64,000 nt of DNA from Methylocella tundrae (GTDB taxonomy: Bacteria; Pseudomonadota; Alphaproteobacteria; Rhizobiales; Beijerinckiaceae): positions 1 through 64,000 of the forward strand of contig NZ_CABFMQ020000024.1 of assembly GCF_901905185.1 (NCBI RefSeq). Reading direction: 5' to 3'. This document shows positions 8,556 through 20,800 of this stretch, one piece after another (within the stretch, counting starts at the first letter, position 1; every line of letters starts with the position of its first letter). A program made the position numbers and the translations under genes. The notes below the pieces were generated by a model. It searched no databases and was not told the origin of the DNA. It saw only the letters and a program-made list of their open reading frames with translations.

Positions 8556-10083
8556 GCCGTTGCGCGTGGCGACTGAGGGCGAGGCCGGGGCGCAGGCCTC
8601 AATGAAGCGCCCCGTCGCCATCGTCGACATCGGCTCGAACTCCGTGCGGCTCGTCGCCTATGAAGGCCTCAGCCGCGCGCCCCGGCAGATTTTCAACGAG
8701 AAGTCCCTCTGCGCTCTCGGCGACGGCGTCGCAACGACGGGTAAATTGCCGAAAGCCGGCATGGAGAAGGCGCTTTCCGCTTTGCGCCGCTTCAAGGTGC
8801 TCAGCGAAATTCTGCAGGTCGGCGAGCTGCATGTTCTGGCGACCGCCGCGGCGCGCGACGCCTCAAACGGCGCCGAATTCGTGGAGGCGGCAAAGCTGGC
8901 GATCGGCGCGCCGATCTCCCTGCTGTCGGGCGCTCGCGAGGCCGAGCTTTCAGCGCATGGAGTCATTTCGGGGATCCATAAGCCGGACGGCGTGGTCGGG
9001 GATCTCGGCGGCGGCTCGCTCGAACTGATCGACGTCAAGGGCGCGCAACTAGGCAAGGGCGAGACCCTGCCGCTCGGCGGCCTCAGCCTGATGGACGCTT
9101 CGAAAAAATCGCCACGCGCGGCGGTCAAAATCGTCCGCGACTCATTGGCGCAATCGCGCGTTATCGATCGCGTCGCCGGGCGCACCTTCTACGCGGTGGG
9201 AGGCACCTGGCGCGCCCTCGCGAAACTATATATGAGCCAGCGGAACTATCCACTGTCGGTGATGCATGGCTATGTCATTCCAGCGAGGGACGCCGCCGAT
9301 TTCGCGGGGCTCGTTGCGCGCGTGGATACCGAAACGCTGATTTCGATCGACATCGTCAATTTGCAGCGTCGTCCGTTGCTTCCGTACGGAGCCGTGGCGC
9401 TTGCGGAGATCATTCGCCAGGCAGGGCCGAAGGAAATCATGATCTCCACCGCCGGCGTGCGGGAGGGGCTGCTCTATGAAAAGCTTGATCTTGCGCAGCG
9501 CCGGCAGGATCCGCTGATCGTCGCCGCGAGCGACGCCAATCAGATGTTCGCACGCGCGCCGCGCCATGCAGACGATCTGTGCGACTGGACAGATCGCTTC
9601 ATGAGATCGACGCATCTCGAAGAAACCGCTGACGAAAGGCGATTGCGTCATGCGGCTTGCCTGCTCGCGGACGTCAACTGGCGCGCGCATCCGGACTATC
9701 GCGCCGAGGAGGGTTTGAATCTCGTCGAGAACACGACCTTGACCGCTATCGACCATCCTGGCCGCGCGTTTCTCGCCCTGACGATTTCCTATCGCTATCT
9801 CGGGCTCGATGACGATGGCGTCAATCCGCAGATCAGGGCGCTCGTGTCCGCGCGCATGCTGGATCGGGCGCGGATCGTCGCCGCGGCGGCCCGCCTTGCC
9901 TATCTGGTGTCGGGCGCGATGCCGGACATTTTGCCGAGCACGCCCGTCGTTTGCCTCAAGAGCAAGGTGGTGTTGACGCTGCCGAAGCAACTCGCCGACC
10001 TTGCCAGCGAGCGCCTGTACAGCCGGGTCAAACAGCTTGCGCGGCTGATCGGACGCGAGCCGGTCGTCACCATCGGGGAATGA
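8494..10083 (+). CDS. ppx: Exopolyphosphatase / Ppx-GppA phosphatase
   Basis: Actin-fold phosphatase that removes terminal phosphates from polyphosphate (or hydrolyses pppGpp). Up to 529 residues. The ASKHA nucleotide-binding motifs are clear: [19 protein letters not shown], then [16 protein letters not shown] and [13 protein letters not shown], with a C-terminal HD-like helical region ([21 protein letters not shown]). The start is uncertain. GTG 8494 gives the longest frame but overlaps ppk1 by 62 nt; GTG 8566 (10 nt after the ppk1 stop) and ATG 8602 ([11 protein letters not shown], right at the first strand) are good alternatives and no ribosome site decides. It forms an operon with ppk1, which favours a polyphosphate role over GppA. 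Confidence 0.92.
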   Translation: MENLLKRPVPKPSSSAWTTAEPLRVATEGEAGAQASMKRPVAIVDIGSNSVRLVAYEGLSRAPRQIFNEKSLCALGDGVATTGKLPKAGMEKALSALRRFKVLSEILQVGELHVLATAAARDASNGAEFVEAAKLAIGAPISLLSGAREAELSAHGVISGIHKPDGVVGDLGGGSLELIDVKGAQLGKGETLPLGGLSLMDASKKSPRAAVKIVRDSLAQSRVIDRVAGRTFYAVGGTWRALAKLYMSQRNYPLSVMHGYVIPARDAADFAGLVARVDTETLISIDIVNLQRRPLLPYGAVALAEIIRQAGPKEIMISTAGVREGLLYEKLDLAQRRQDPLIVAASDANQMFARAPRHADDLCDWTDRFMRSTHLEETADERRLRHAACLLADVNWRAHPDYRAEEGLNLVENTTLTAIDHPGRAFLALTISYRYLGLDDDGVNPQIRALVSARMLDRARIVAAAARLAYLVSGAMPDILPSTPVVCLKSKVVLTLPKQLADLASERLYSRVKQLARLIGREPVVTIGE

Positions 10084-10105
10084 GCGGCGGCGCAGCGCGC
10101 GCCGT

Positions 10106-11299
10106 TCATTCGGCGATTTTCGACGGCGCCTCGGTTTGCTCAGGCGGAGCGTCCTGCCATTCGAGCGTGACGATGCGGCCCTGCTCAACCGTGAGCGCCA
10201 GCCGGCCATGTTTCAGCTCCAGCGCCTTGACGCCGAAAAGCTCGCGCCGCCAGCCGGCGAGAGCCGCGACGTCCGCCTTGTCGTCGGCGGCGATCGCTTC
10301 GAGATCCTCGACTGTCGCAATCATTTTGGCGGCGACGCCGTGACTTTCGCTGACCTGCCGGAGCAGCACTTTCAAAAGCTCGACGGTCGCGCCATTACCG
10401 CCGGAGCGGCGTTCGCGATCGAGTTTCGGCAAGGTCTTCGGATCGCGGGAGAGGCCGCGTTCGATGGCCGCCAAAATATCGAGGCCCGCGCGCGAACGCT
10501 CCATGCCGCGCGGAAAGGCGCGCAGATTGCCGAGGGCTTCCTCCGTCCGCGGCGCGGCGAGGGCCAATTCGATCAGAACGTCATCTTTCAGCACGCGCGA
10601 ACGCGGGACGTCGCGCGCTTGCGCTTCAGCTTCGCGCCATGCCGCGACCTCCATCAGAACGCCAAGATCACGCGGCTTGCGCACACGGTTGCGAAAGCGC
10701 TCCCAGGCATTGTCCGGATGCTGTTCATAGGTCGCAGGCGAGGTCAGCATCGCCATTTCGTCGCTAAGCCAGGACAGACGGTCCGTCTGCTCCAGCTTGC
10801 GGCGCAGGAAGAGATAAATGTCACGCAGATAGGTGACGTCGGCGATGGCGTAATCAATTTGCGAGGGAAGCAGCGGGCGGCGCGACCAGTCGGTGAAGCG
10901 CGATGATTTATCGAGCGTGACCTTGGCGACGTTTTGCACGAGATCGCCATAAGAGACCTGATCGCCAAAACCGCAGACCATCGCCGCGACCTGCGTGTCG
11001 AACAGCGGGGCAGGGATAAGTTTGGCAAGGTTCCAAATGATTTCAACGTCTTGACGGGCCGCGTGAAAGACCTTTGTGATCTCTGGATTGGCCATCAACT
11101 CGAACAGGGGCGTCAGGTCCAGGCCTTCGGCCATGGCGTCGATCGCGGCCGCTTCATCGGGCGAGGCGAGTTGAACGACGCAGAGCCTCGGCCAGAAGGT
11201 CGTCTCGCGCAAAAACTCGGTGTCGACCGTGACGAAGGGATGCGCCGCGAGGCGGCCGCATGTCTCCGCCAGGGATTTGGTTGTCGTAATGAGGCTCAT
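10106..11299 (-). CDS. rnd: Ribonuclease D
   Basis: 3'-5' exoribonuclease of the DEDD family that trims tRNA and other small RNA 3' ends. With ATG at 11299 the product is 397 residues. The catalytic exonuclease domain shows [16 protein letters not shown] (Exo I with the D-x-E pair), [15 protein letters not shown] (Exo II) and Exo III with [17 protein letters not shown] (Y-x3-D). An HRDC helical domain follows (about residues 205-290, [21 protein letters not shown]) and then a second HRDC-like region. An upstream in-frame TTG at 11329 exists but [12 protein letters not shown] is the natural start. It converges with ppx, with only 22 nt between the stops. Confidence 0.92.
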   Translation of the reverse strand: MSLITTTKSLAETCGRLAAHPFVTVDTEFLRETTFWPRLCVVQLASPDEAAAIDAMAEGLDLTPLFELMANPEITKVFHAARQDVEIIWNLAKLIPAPLFDTQVAAMVCGFGDQVSYGDLVQNVAKVTLDKSSRFTDWSRRPLLPSQIDYAIADVTYLRDIYLFLRRKLEQTDRLSWLSDEMAMLTSPATYEQHPDNAWERFRNRVRKPRDLGVLMEVAAWREAEAQARDVPRSRVLKDDVLIELALAAPRTEEALGNLRAFPRGMERSRAGLDILAAIERGLSRDPKTLPKLDRERRSGGNGATVELLKVLLRQVSESHGVAAKMIATVEDLEAIAADDKADVAALAGWRRELFGVKALELKHGRLALTVEQGRIVTLEWQDAPPEQTEAPSKIAE

Positions 11300-11474
11300 G
11301 ATTTTTTTAGATAAAGGAAAGCTCAGCAATCGGCTATAGCGGGATGCGCGATCATCGCCCTCAACATTTCATTTCAGGCCGGCGACGGGCGATTTGACGC
11401 AAAGCCCCGCCCCGTGACAGAAACCGCCCGTGCGCTCTCGCGCGCCTCCTTTTCCTCTCTGTTGTGACGATCAA

Positions 11475-13278
<1,804 letters not shown>

Positions 13279-13280
<2 letters not shown>

Positions 13281-13304
13281 GAGGGCGTCGTCGCCTCCTT
13301 TTTC
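13279..13304 (+). terminator. Rho-independent terminator of aspS
   Basis: Arms AGGAGG (13279-13284, starting within the TAG stop) and CCTCCT (13294-13299) around GCGTCGTCG, followed by a run of five T ending at 13303. Confidence 0.75.
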
Positions 13305-13509
13305 AAAAGAACCTGGCCGATCGCACCGCATCGGGCGCCTTGGCGAGTCTTTGTTATCCCGTTGGACAAAACATAGGCGCCGAGGCAATCGCCCAACCTT
13401 TCGCTTGACTCGTTTGATTGCTATACCTTTGCGAGCCCTGGGCGCCTGGAAGTCCCGACGCGCTCCGCGGGGGACGGGCACGGTCCGGCCGGGCGACGGG
13501 TCAGCAGCA

Positions 13510-16500
13510 TTGTCCATATCGGCCGCAATCTATCATCTCACCCATTATAAATACGACCGTCCCGTCGGTCTGGGGCCGCAGCTCGTGCGTCTTCGTCCGG
13601 CGCCGCATTGCCGCACCAAAATCCTGTCCTACAGCCTGAAAGTGTCGCCTCCTGACCATTTCGTGAATTGGCAGCAGGACCCGCACAATAACTGGCAGGC
13701 GCGATTCGTATTTCCGGAGAAGGTGACGGAGTTCAAGGTCGAGGTCGATCTGACCGTCGACCTGTCGGTCGTCAACCCGTTCGACTTCTTCATTGAACCC
13801 TATGCCGAACAGTTTCCGTTCGCTTATGAGCCTGAACTCAAATCGGATCTGACGCCCTATCTGCAGGCTGAACCGCTCGGTCCGCATCTTTCCGCCTATA
13901 TGGAGAGTTTGCCGAAAGAGCCCATGCATATCGTCGACTTTCTAGTCGGTCTCAACACGAACCTCCAGAAAGCGATCCGTTATGTGATTCGCATGGAGCC
14001 TGGCGTTCAGACCCCGGAGGAGACGCTGGAGCTGGCCGCCGGCTCATGCCGCGACTCGGCCTGGACGCTGGTCCAGATCCTGCGCAATCTCGGCCTCGCC
14101 GCGCGCTTCGTCTCCGGCTATCTCATTCAATTGCGCGCCGACATCGAGCCGCTGGAGGGGCCGAAGGGCACACAGGTCGACTTCACCGATCTGCACGCCT
14201 GGGCGGAGGTCTATCTGCCGGGGGCAGGCTGGATCGGGATGGACGCGACCTCCGGCATGTTCTGCGCGGAAGGTCATATCCCCGTTGCCGCCACCCCGCA
14301 TTATTCCTCGGCCGCTCCTATTTCTGGTGGCGTCGAGGCGGGCGCCAATGTCGATTTCGCTTTTGACATGCGCGTGACGCGCGTCGCGGAAGCGCCGCGG
14401 ATCACAATGCCCTTTTCCGGCGAGGCGTGGGAAAAGCTCGACGCTCTCGGCGAACAGGTCGACGCGGATCTGAGGAGCCAGGACGTGCGGCTGACCATGG
14501 GCGGCGAGCCGACCTTCGTTTCGATCGATGATTTCGAATCCTCCGAATGGAACACAGCCGCCGTCGGGCCGACGAAGAGGAGCTTCGCGGACGCCTTGAT
14601 CCGCCGCGTTCGCGATCGTGTCGCGCCGGGCGGAATGCTGCATTATGGCCAAGGGAAGTGGTATCCAGGCGAATCTCTGCCGCGCTGGGGCTTTTCGCTT
14701 TATTGGCGAAAGGACGGGCAGCCGATCTGGCGGAACAGCGATCTCATCGACGCCGTCGGCCGCACGCTTGCGCCAGAAGCGGAGAAGCCGCCGGAAGCCG
14801 CCCATATTACTTTTTCCGACGAGCAGCGCGCGAAAGCCGAGGCGCTGACGCATGGGATCGCCGAATTTCTCGGCGTCGCCGATGATTGCGTGATGCCGGC
14901 CTATGAAGATCCGGCCACATGGCTTGTCAAGGAAGGCAATCTGCCGGGCAACGTCGATCCGCTTGACCCCAAGATCGAGGATCCGGAAGAACGCAATCGC
15001 ATGATCCGCACCTTTTCGCGCGGCCTCACCAAGCCGACGGGGTTTGTGCTGCCGGTGCAGCGGTGGAACGCGCCAGCGCAGATTTCGCGCGGGCTCAAGT
15101 GGGTCAGCGAAAAATGGTGCCTGCGGCGCGGCAAACTCTTCCTTGTGCCGGGCGATTCGCCGGTCGGCTATCGCCTGCCGCTCGGCTCGCTGCCCTATAT
15201 TCCGGCGTCCTCTTATCCCTATGTTCACCCGCAAGATCCGCTGGAGGAGCGTGGCTCCTTGCCGGATGCGCAGACGCTGAAACAGCGCGTCGAGCATTTC
15301 CAGCGATCGCTCGAGCCTGCCTCCAGCCGGCAGCAGCTCATCGAGCAGGAAATCATCGAAGGCTCGGTCAGAACGGCGATGTCGGTCGAGCCGCGCGACG
15401 GCGTGATCTGCGTCTTCATGCCGCCGGTCGAGCGGCTTGAGGATTATCTCGAACTTGTCGCCGCCGTCGAAGTCGCCGCCGAGGGCATCAAGACGCCCGT
15501 TCATATCGAGGGCTATCCGCCGCCCTATGATCCGCGCATCGAGGTCATCAAGGTGACGCCCGATCCCGGCGTGATCGAGGTCAACATCCAGCCCAGCGCC
15601 ACCTGGCGGGAGGCGGTCGAGACGACCAAAGGCCTCTATGAGGATGCGCGGCAGGTTCGTCTCGGCGCTGATAAATTCATGGTGGATGGACGCCACACGG
15701 GCACGGGCGGCGGAAATCACGTCGTCGTCGGCGGCGCGACCCCGCAGGACTCGCCGTTCCTGCGCCGGCCCGACCTTTTGAAAAGCCTCGTTCTCTACTG
15801 GCAGCGCCATCCCTCGCTGTCTTATCTCTTTTCGGGGCTCTTCATCGGGCCGACCAGCCAGGCGCCGCGCGTCGACGAGGCGCGCCTCGATCAGCTTTAC
15901 GAACTTGAAATCGCGCTGGCGAATACGCCCGGGCCCGATCAATCGATCCCGCTCTGGCTGATCGACCGGCTCTATCGCAATCTGCTTGTCGACGTCACCG
16001 GCAATACGCATCGCGCCGAAATTTGCATCGACAAGCTCTATTCGCCCGATGGGCCGACCGGCCGCCTCGGGCTGGTGGAGTTTCGCGCCTTCGAGATGCC
16101 GCCTGACGCGCGCATGAGTCTTGCGCAGCAATTGCTGCTTCGCGCGCTCATCGCCTGGTTCTGGCGTGAGCCGCAGCAGGGCGGTCTTGTGCGATGGGGA
16201 ACGACCCTGCATGACCGCTTCATGCTGCCGCATTTCGTATGGCAGGATTTCCTTGGCGTTCTGGCCGATCTTGGCCGGGCCGGCTATCAGTTCGATCCCG
16301 TCTGGTTCGAGGCGCAACGCGAGTTCCGCTTTCCGTTCTATGGCTCGATCGAGCATAGCGGCGTCAAGCTAGAGGTGCGTCAGGCGCTCGAACCCTGGCA
16401 TGTGATGGGCGAGACGGGCGCGATCGGCGGCACTGTGCGCTTTGTCGATTCCTCGATCGAACGGCTGCAGCTCAAAGCCAATGGCTTCGTCGAGGGCCGC

Positions 16501-16878
16501 CACGTCGTCGCCTGCAATGGGCGCCGCCTGCCGATGACCTCGACGGGCGTTTCCGAGGAAGCGGTCGCCGCGGTGCGTTTCAAGGCGTGGCAAGCCGCGG
16601 TTGGCCTGCATCCGACCGTGCCCGTCCACGCGCCCTTGACGTTTGACCTGATCGACAACTGGAGCGGCCGCTCCATCGGCGGCTGCGTCTATCATGTCGC
16701 GCATCCGGGCGGGCGCAATTATGAGACTTTTCCGGTGAATTCCTATGAAGCCGAAGCGCGTCGGCTCGCGCGGTTCCAGGCTTTCGGCCACACGCCGGGG
16801 CCGATCTTCGTGCCGCCGGAAGAGCGCACGGCCGATTTTCCGCTGACGCTCGATCTGCGCCGGCCGCGCGGAGTCTGA
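13510..16878 (+). CDS. Transglutaminase-like protein fused to DUF2126
   Basis: Predicted 1122-residue protein with three parts. Residues 1-90 are the bacterial transglutaminase N-terminal beta domain ([20 protein letters not shown]). About 140-260 form a transglutaminase/papain-like core with a complete triad: C180 in GSCRDSAW, H229 in [10 protein letters not shown]245 in GMDATSG. From about residue 340 to the end runs DUF2126, beginning [14 protein letters not shown]. Such proteins are usually found near ATP-grasp and alpha-E partner proteins and are thought to make or cut amide bonds on unknown peptides; no such partners are nearby. The TTG at 13510 is chosen because related proteins begin with a M-S-I-x-A-A start; the frame is open back to 13351 but that part is not family-like. 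Confidence 0.88.
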   Translation: MSISAAIYHLTHYKYDRPVGLGPQLVRLRPAPHCRTKILSYSLKVSPPDHFVNWQQDPHNNWQARFVFPEKVTEFKVEVDLTVDLSVVNPFDFFIEPYAEQFPFAYEPELKSDLTPYLQAEPLGPHLSAYMESLPKEPMHIVDFLVGLNTNLQKAIRYVIRMEPGVQTPEETLELAAGSCRDSAWTLVQILRNLGLAARFVSGYLIQLRADIEPLEGPKGTQVDFTDLHAWAEVYLPGAGWIGMDATSGMFCAEGHIPVAATPHYSSAAPISGGVEAGANVDFAFDMRVTRVAEAPRITMPFSGEAWEKLDALGEQVDADLRSQDVRLTMGGEPTFVSIDDFESSEWNTAAVGPTKRSFADALIRRVRDRVAPGGMLHYGQGKWYPGESLPRWGFSLYWRKDGQPIWRNSDLIDAVGRTLAPEAEKPPEAAHITFSDEQRAKAEALTHGIAEFLGVADDCVMPAYEDPATWLVKEGNLPGNVDPLDPKIEDPEERNRMIRTFSRGLTKPTGFVLPVQRWNAPAQISRGLKWVSEKWCLRRGKLFLVPGDSPVGYRLPLGSLPYIPASSYPYVHPQDPLEERGSLPDAQTLKQRVEHFQRSLEPASSRQQLIEQEIIEGSVRTAMSVEPRDGVICVFMPPVERLEDYLELVAAVEVAAEGIKTPVHIEGYPPPYDPRIEVIKVTPDPGVIEVNIQPSATWREAVETTKGLYEDARQVRLGADKFMVDGRHTGTGGGNHVVVGGATPQDSPFLRRPDLLKSLVLYWQRHPSLSYLFSGLFIGPTSQAPRVDEARLDQLYELEIALANTPGPDQSIPLWLIDRLYRNLLVDVTGNTHRAEICIDKLYSPDGPTGRLGLVEFRAFEMPPDARMSLAQQLLLRALIAWFWREPQQGGLVRWGTTLHDRFMLPHFVWQDFLGVLADLGRAGYQFDPVWFEAQREFRFPFYGSIEHSGVKLEVRQALEPWHVMGETGAIGGTVRFVDSSIERLQLKANGFVEGRHVVACNGRRLPMTSTGVSEEAVAAVRFKAWQAAVGLHPTVPVHAPLTFDLIDNWSGRSIGGCVYHVAHPGGRNYETFPVNSYEAEARRLARFQAFGHTPGPIFVPPEERTADFPLTLDLRRPRGV

Positions 16879-17206
16879 AGTCTTTTGGAGCGAAGCGGCA
16901 ACCCGGTTCGCTCCAGAATGCTCGAACGGCCCTCGGATTTTGCTTGATAACGAGGGGCGCGCCGACGCTCTCATCTAATACTTTACAGGCAAATTATTGA
17001 ATCAAATAAGATATGTGGCTGACGATCGGTGTGATGCGATTTGGCCAATCGGCGCGCTATGCGGCTTCTATTCTGTCTCGAATTTATTCCCCGATATCAG
17101 CGTCGAAGCCTCTGGTGCTCTTGCCGCCGAAGATAAAAGCTCGTACCCAGCCGTAGACTGATCTTCATCAGCTGGCGATCGGTCAACATATGGGGAGAAA
17201 AATCAT
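16879..17206. other. Intergenic region before the HdeA-like genes
   Basis: About 330 nt without a gene. It holds the inverted repeat at 16886-16915, an AT-rich stretch at about 16975-17015 that could contain a promoter, and a GGGGAG ribosome site at 17192-17197, 9 nt before the ATG at 17207. I cannot define the promoter boxes. Confidence 0.45.
16886..16915. repeat. Inverted repeat after the DUF2126 gene
   Basis: Perfect 9-bp arms TGGAGCGAA (16886-16894) and TTCGCTCCA (16907-16915) with a 12-nt loop, starting 7 nt after the stop. No T-run follows, so it may be a 3'-end stabiliser or a weak terminator. Confidence 0.55.
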
Positions 17207-17506
17207 ATGAAAAAACTTGCCATTACAACGCTGGCTCTTGCCGGCGCGCTTTGCGCCGGCGCCGCGCAGGCGCAGGTCATGATCGATATGCGGGCGGTCA
17301 CCTGCGCCGATTTCCTCGCCATGCCACCGGCCGACGCCGTGCTCACCTCAGCGTGGCTGAGCGGCTGGTTCAATCAGAAGATCGGCTCGACCACCATTGA
17401 TCTGAACGGCTTCGCCAAAAATGTGGAGAGCGTCTCGAAATGGTGCGCCTCCTATCCCAAAGAGACGGTGATGAGCGGTTTGCAGCGCGCTATTGCGCCG
17501 AAATGA
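17207..17506 (+). CDS. HdeA/HdeB-like periplasmic protein (copy 1)
   Basis: A 99-residue exported protein. A classical signal peptide (MKKLAITTLALAGALCAGAAQA) is followed by a mature chain of about 77 residues with two cysteines, C33 in VTCADFLAMP and C80 in SKWCASYP, the spacing and context typical of the HdeA/HdeB fold, which is held by one disulfide. In enterobacteria these proteins unfold below about pH 3 and act as periplasmic anti-aggregation chaperones; rhizobial homologues are not well characterised. GGGGAG 9 nt upstream supports the start. A second, diverged copy follows 32 nt downstream, so they form a tandem pair. Confidence 0.8.
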   Translation: MKKLAITTLALAGALCAGAAQAQVMIDMRAVTCADFLAMPPADAVLTSAWLSGWFNQKIGSTTIDLNGFAKNVESVSKWCASYPKETVMSGLQRAIAPK

Positions 17507-17538
17507 TTTTCGTCTCGGACGACGTTAGGAGAGTTTCC

Positions 17539-17829
17539 ATGAAGAAAAGATTTGTCGCCGCCATCATCCTTGGAACGGGATTTGCTCCGATCGCTCATGC
17601 TCAAGTCAAGGTCGACATGTCCTTGATCACCTGCAAGCAACTTCTTGAATCGCCTGAAGAGCGCATGCCTTTCATCACGGCGTGGATGGCTGGTTACTTT
17701 AGCGCGACGCAAGATCGCTCGACGGTCGACATGCGCTATCTCGAGCGCAACACGAAAGTCGCGACCGACTATTGCAAAAGTCATCCGTCCGAAACATTGA
17801 TGGACGTTATCAAGAAGACCGCGAAGTAA
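17539..17829 (+). CDS. HdeA/HdeB-like periplasmic protein (copy 2)
   Basis: A 96-residue exported protein with signal peptide MKKRFVAAIILGTGFAPIAHA and a mature domain with C32 (LITCKQLLESP) and C79 (TDYCKSHPSE). It shares the layout of copy 1 (V-x-x-D-M, T-C, AW-x-x-G-[WY]F, Y-x-x-C or W-C then S/A-x-P-x-E-T), so the two likely arose by duplication and then diverged considerably. An AGGAG ribosome site sits about 8 nt before the ATG at 17539; the longer in-frame codon at 17440 would overlap copy 1 and is not supported. A convergent hairpin terminator follows. Confidence 0.8.
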   Translation: MKKRFVAAIILGTGFAPIAHAQVKVDMSLITCKQLLESPEERMPFITAWMAGYFSATQDRSTVDMRYLERNTKVATDYCKSHPSETLMDVIKKTAK

Positions 17830-17857
17830 ACCAAACGATAACCAACTTGAGCCGATT

Positions 17858-17885
17858 GCTTTCCGATTCTCTTCAATCGGAAAGC
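17858..17885. terminator. Convergent hairpin between HdeA-like pair and the glg operon
   Basis: Perfect 11-bp arms GCTTTCCGATT (17858-17868) and AATCGGAAAGC (17875-17885) with loop CTCTTC. The stop codon of the glgX-malQ gene (17873-17875) lies inside it. It probably ends transcripts from both sides, though no long T-run is present. Confidence 0.6.
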
Positions 17886-20800
17886 GTTCTTTGGCGCCTC
17901 ACGGCCTCGATGATCGCGCGCGCCGCGGGAAGGTCAAAGAGCCTTTCAACGGGCGAGAAAATCTTGCGCCGCCAATTCGGCCGCTCACGGTCGGTGCCGG
18001 GCAGGTTGGTCGGGATCGTCTCCATGGCGAGATCGGCAGTCTGCACAAGCACGAGCGCGGCGTTGGACCGCGCAATGAACCCATGCACCGCCGCGGCCGT
18101 CGCCGGGGTCAAGGGCGCATCGAGGTCGACTTCGCCGGCGGAAAATTCAGGGCCAGCCGCCGCCTCGATCAGCTCCGCCTTTTCTTCTGCTCGGGCGGCA
18201 AAAGCCTGCCCCTCGTCAGCCAAATGGCCAAAGGCCGCGGCTTCGGCAAGATCGGCGCCTTGCCACCAGCCGGCGAGCGGCGGCAGGTCGTGCGTTGCGA
18301 CGCAGGCCGCCGCCAGCGCAGGATAATCTTCCGGCCGCACAAAATCAGCGTCCTCCCGCTCGAAACGCATGACGCGATAGGAGAGAATGTTCCTCGCGGC
18401 GAGCTCTTCGCGCATCCCCTCGGGGACTGTGCCGAGGTCTTCGCCGACCACCGCGGTCTTGTTGCGTACGCTTTCCAGCATCACCTGACCCATCAAGGCG
18501 TCGAAGGGGCAGGCGAGGTAGGCGCCGTCAGCGGCTTCCGCGCCGTCCGGCACGAGAAACAGACGTTTGAGCCCGAGAACATGATCAATGCGTAAAATGC
18601 CGGCATAAGCCATGTTCGCGGCGATGAGGCGCCCGAAGCTCGCATAGCCATCGCGGGCGAGAGCGCGCGGGTCGAATGGCGGCAGCCCCCAGATTTGACC
18701 TTTTGGCCCCAGCGGATCGGGCGGGGCGCCGATCGACACGCCCTGCATCAGGCGGCTCGCTTCTGAAAACGCCTCCGCGCCATCCGGCGCGCAGCCAACC
18801 GCGAGGTCCCGGTAGAAGCCCAATGAAAGGCCGGCCTCAAAGCCGGCCTGCGCGGCCGCGCCGAACTGCCGGTCCGCGAGAAATTGCAGGAAGTTCGCGC
18901 GCTCGATCTCGTCTTCATGCTCGGCGGCGAAACTTGCGATTCCCGGCGCGTGGGGCGAGGAAAGTTCCGGCCCGAATTGGCCGAGCGTTCCGCCGATTCT
19001 GCGCTCAATGGCGGTGAAGATCGCAAAGCGCCGCAGGCTCTCTCCGCCGCCGGCGACAAAACGCTCATACGCGATGACCAAGGCGTCGTCGGGGGCTGCG
19101 AGGCGCCGCGCGCGGAAAGCCGCGTGAATGACGTCGAAAAGGCGATTTTTCAACGCGGAGACGGCGCTGTAATCGACCAGCCGCAACCCGGAAAGCCTCG
19201 TGGCTTCGGGCGTCAATCTCGAAAGCGCGGCGCGGACCGAGTCGGTGAGGAGTTGCGCAGGCGGGTCGAAGGCGTCGATCGCAAGTGGATCGAGAAAGCG
19301 CCGGTCGGAGGGATGATAGGGGCTCGCGCGTTCAGGATCATGCGGATAAAGCGCATGCAGCGGATTGACGCCGACCGTCACGGCGCCCGCGCGCGCGGCT
19401 TCTTCGGCAAGCAGGCGAAGGCAGGTGAAATCGCCGACGCCCTGATCGCCGCGCTCATTCGGCCCCTCGCGCCGCAGGCCATAGAGTTGGGCGGCGAGAC
19501 CGAAGACGCGGCCTTCGCGCAGGCTCGTAGGGAGGAAGGCGGCGCCAGGGACGACGGCGAGATGGCCCGAACTCTCCGGCGCGGCGTCGGCCATGATCTC
19601 ATGGCGCCCCAGCGGCAGTTCGGGAAGCGGGATGTCGCAGATCAGCGCCCGGCGCCCGTCTGGCGCCAAGGCCTCGCCGCGGCGGCCAAGCTGCGGCGTG
19701 ATCTCGACCTCATGAATGGATCCGTCCTCGCAGGCGATGGTCAGGGCGAAGGGGCGCTGGCGCCCGCCGAGTGCGCCGCCGAGGCGAAGCGTTCGATCCC
19801 CGCCCACCGAAATCGTCGTGGCGACGGGCAGGGGCCGGAATGTGCGCTCCTGCGATAGTTCGGCGAGGCGCGCGCGGGCCTCGCCCGTCGAGACCGCCGA
19901 AAGATCAAGGCTTTTGAGCAACGCCTGCTTGGCCTCCGCCTTGACTTTGTGGAGGCGGCCCTCGACATCCCACCAATGGCTGACGACGCCGGCCGCCTCC
20001 GCCAGCGCATCAAGCACGTGATCGTCGATTCCGCCGCGCCCCGCCGCCCGCGCGCGCGTCTCAATCAGGATCGCGGCCGAGCGCGGCGCGAGAGACAGCC
20101 CGCCGTCCGCGACCGGCTTTCCCTCCGCGCCAGGATCGGCCGAATCAATCTCGAGCATCCAGAGATGGCCGTCACGCGGGGCGGGAAGCTGCGCCTGCGG
20201 CGCGTCAAATCCGCGGTTCAGCAAAACGGCGGCGCGGCTTGCCTCCCGTTCCTTGTCCCCCCCGTCATAAAAGACGGCGATGAGCGCTTCAGAGCCCGGC
20301 TCATGCCAATCGCGCGGCCGTAAGGGGGACCCATTGAGGTTGAGCCATTCGACGTCTGGAATGCCTGAGGAATCGGACGGCGCTCCGGTCAGGGGCGCTT
20401 CGGCGCTCAGTGCGCCAACCGTGCGGCGAAGCCTGATGAGACGGCTCACGAAGCCGATGAGTTCGGCGTCGGCGCTAACCCAGTCCACCCAGGTGAGGCT
20501 GTTGTCTTGCGCATAGGCGTTGTTGTTGCCTTTCTGCGTGCGGCCGAGTTCATCGCCCATGCACAGCATCGGCGTGCCGCGCGATGCGATCAAGGTCGCG
20601 AGCAGAGCGCGCGCGTCGCCTTTTCGGCGCGCGATGATGGCGGGATCAATGCTCTCGCCTTCGGCGCCGCAGTTCCACGACAGATTATCGTCGCTTCCGT
20701 CGCGGTTATGCTCGCCATTGGCTTCATTGCGCTTGTGCGTGTGGGCGACGAGATCGGCGAGAGTGAAGCCGTCATGCGCCGTGATGAAATTGATCGAGCG

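Noticed and set aside
14044-16356. 770-codon reverse-strand frame opposite the transglutaminase-DUF2126 gene
   Set aside because: High-GC shadow: no recognisable domains and lies wholly opposite a well-supported gene.
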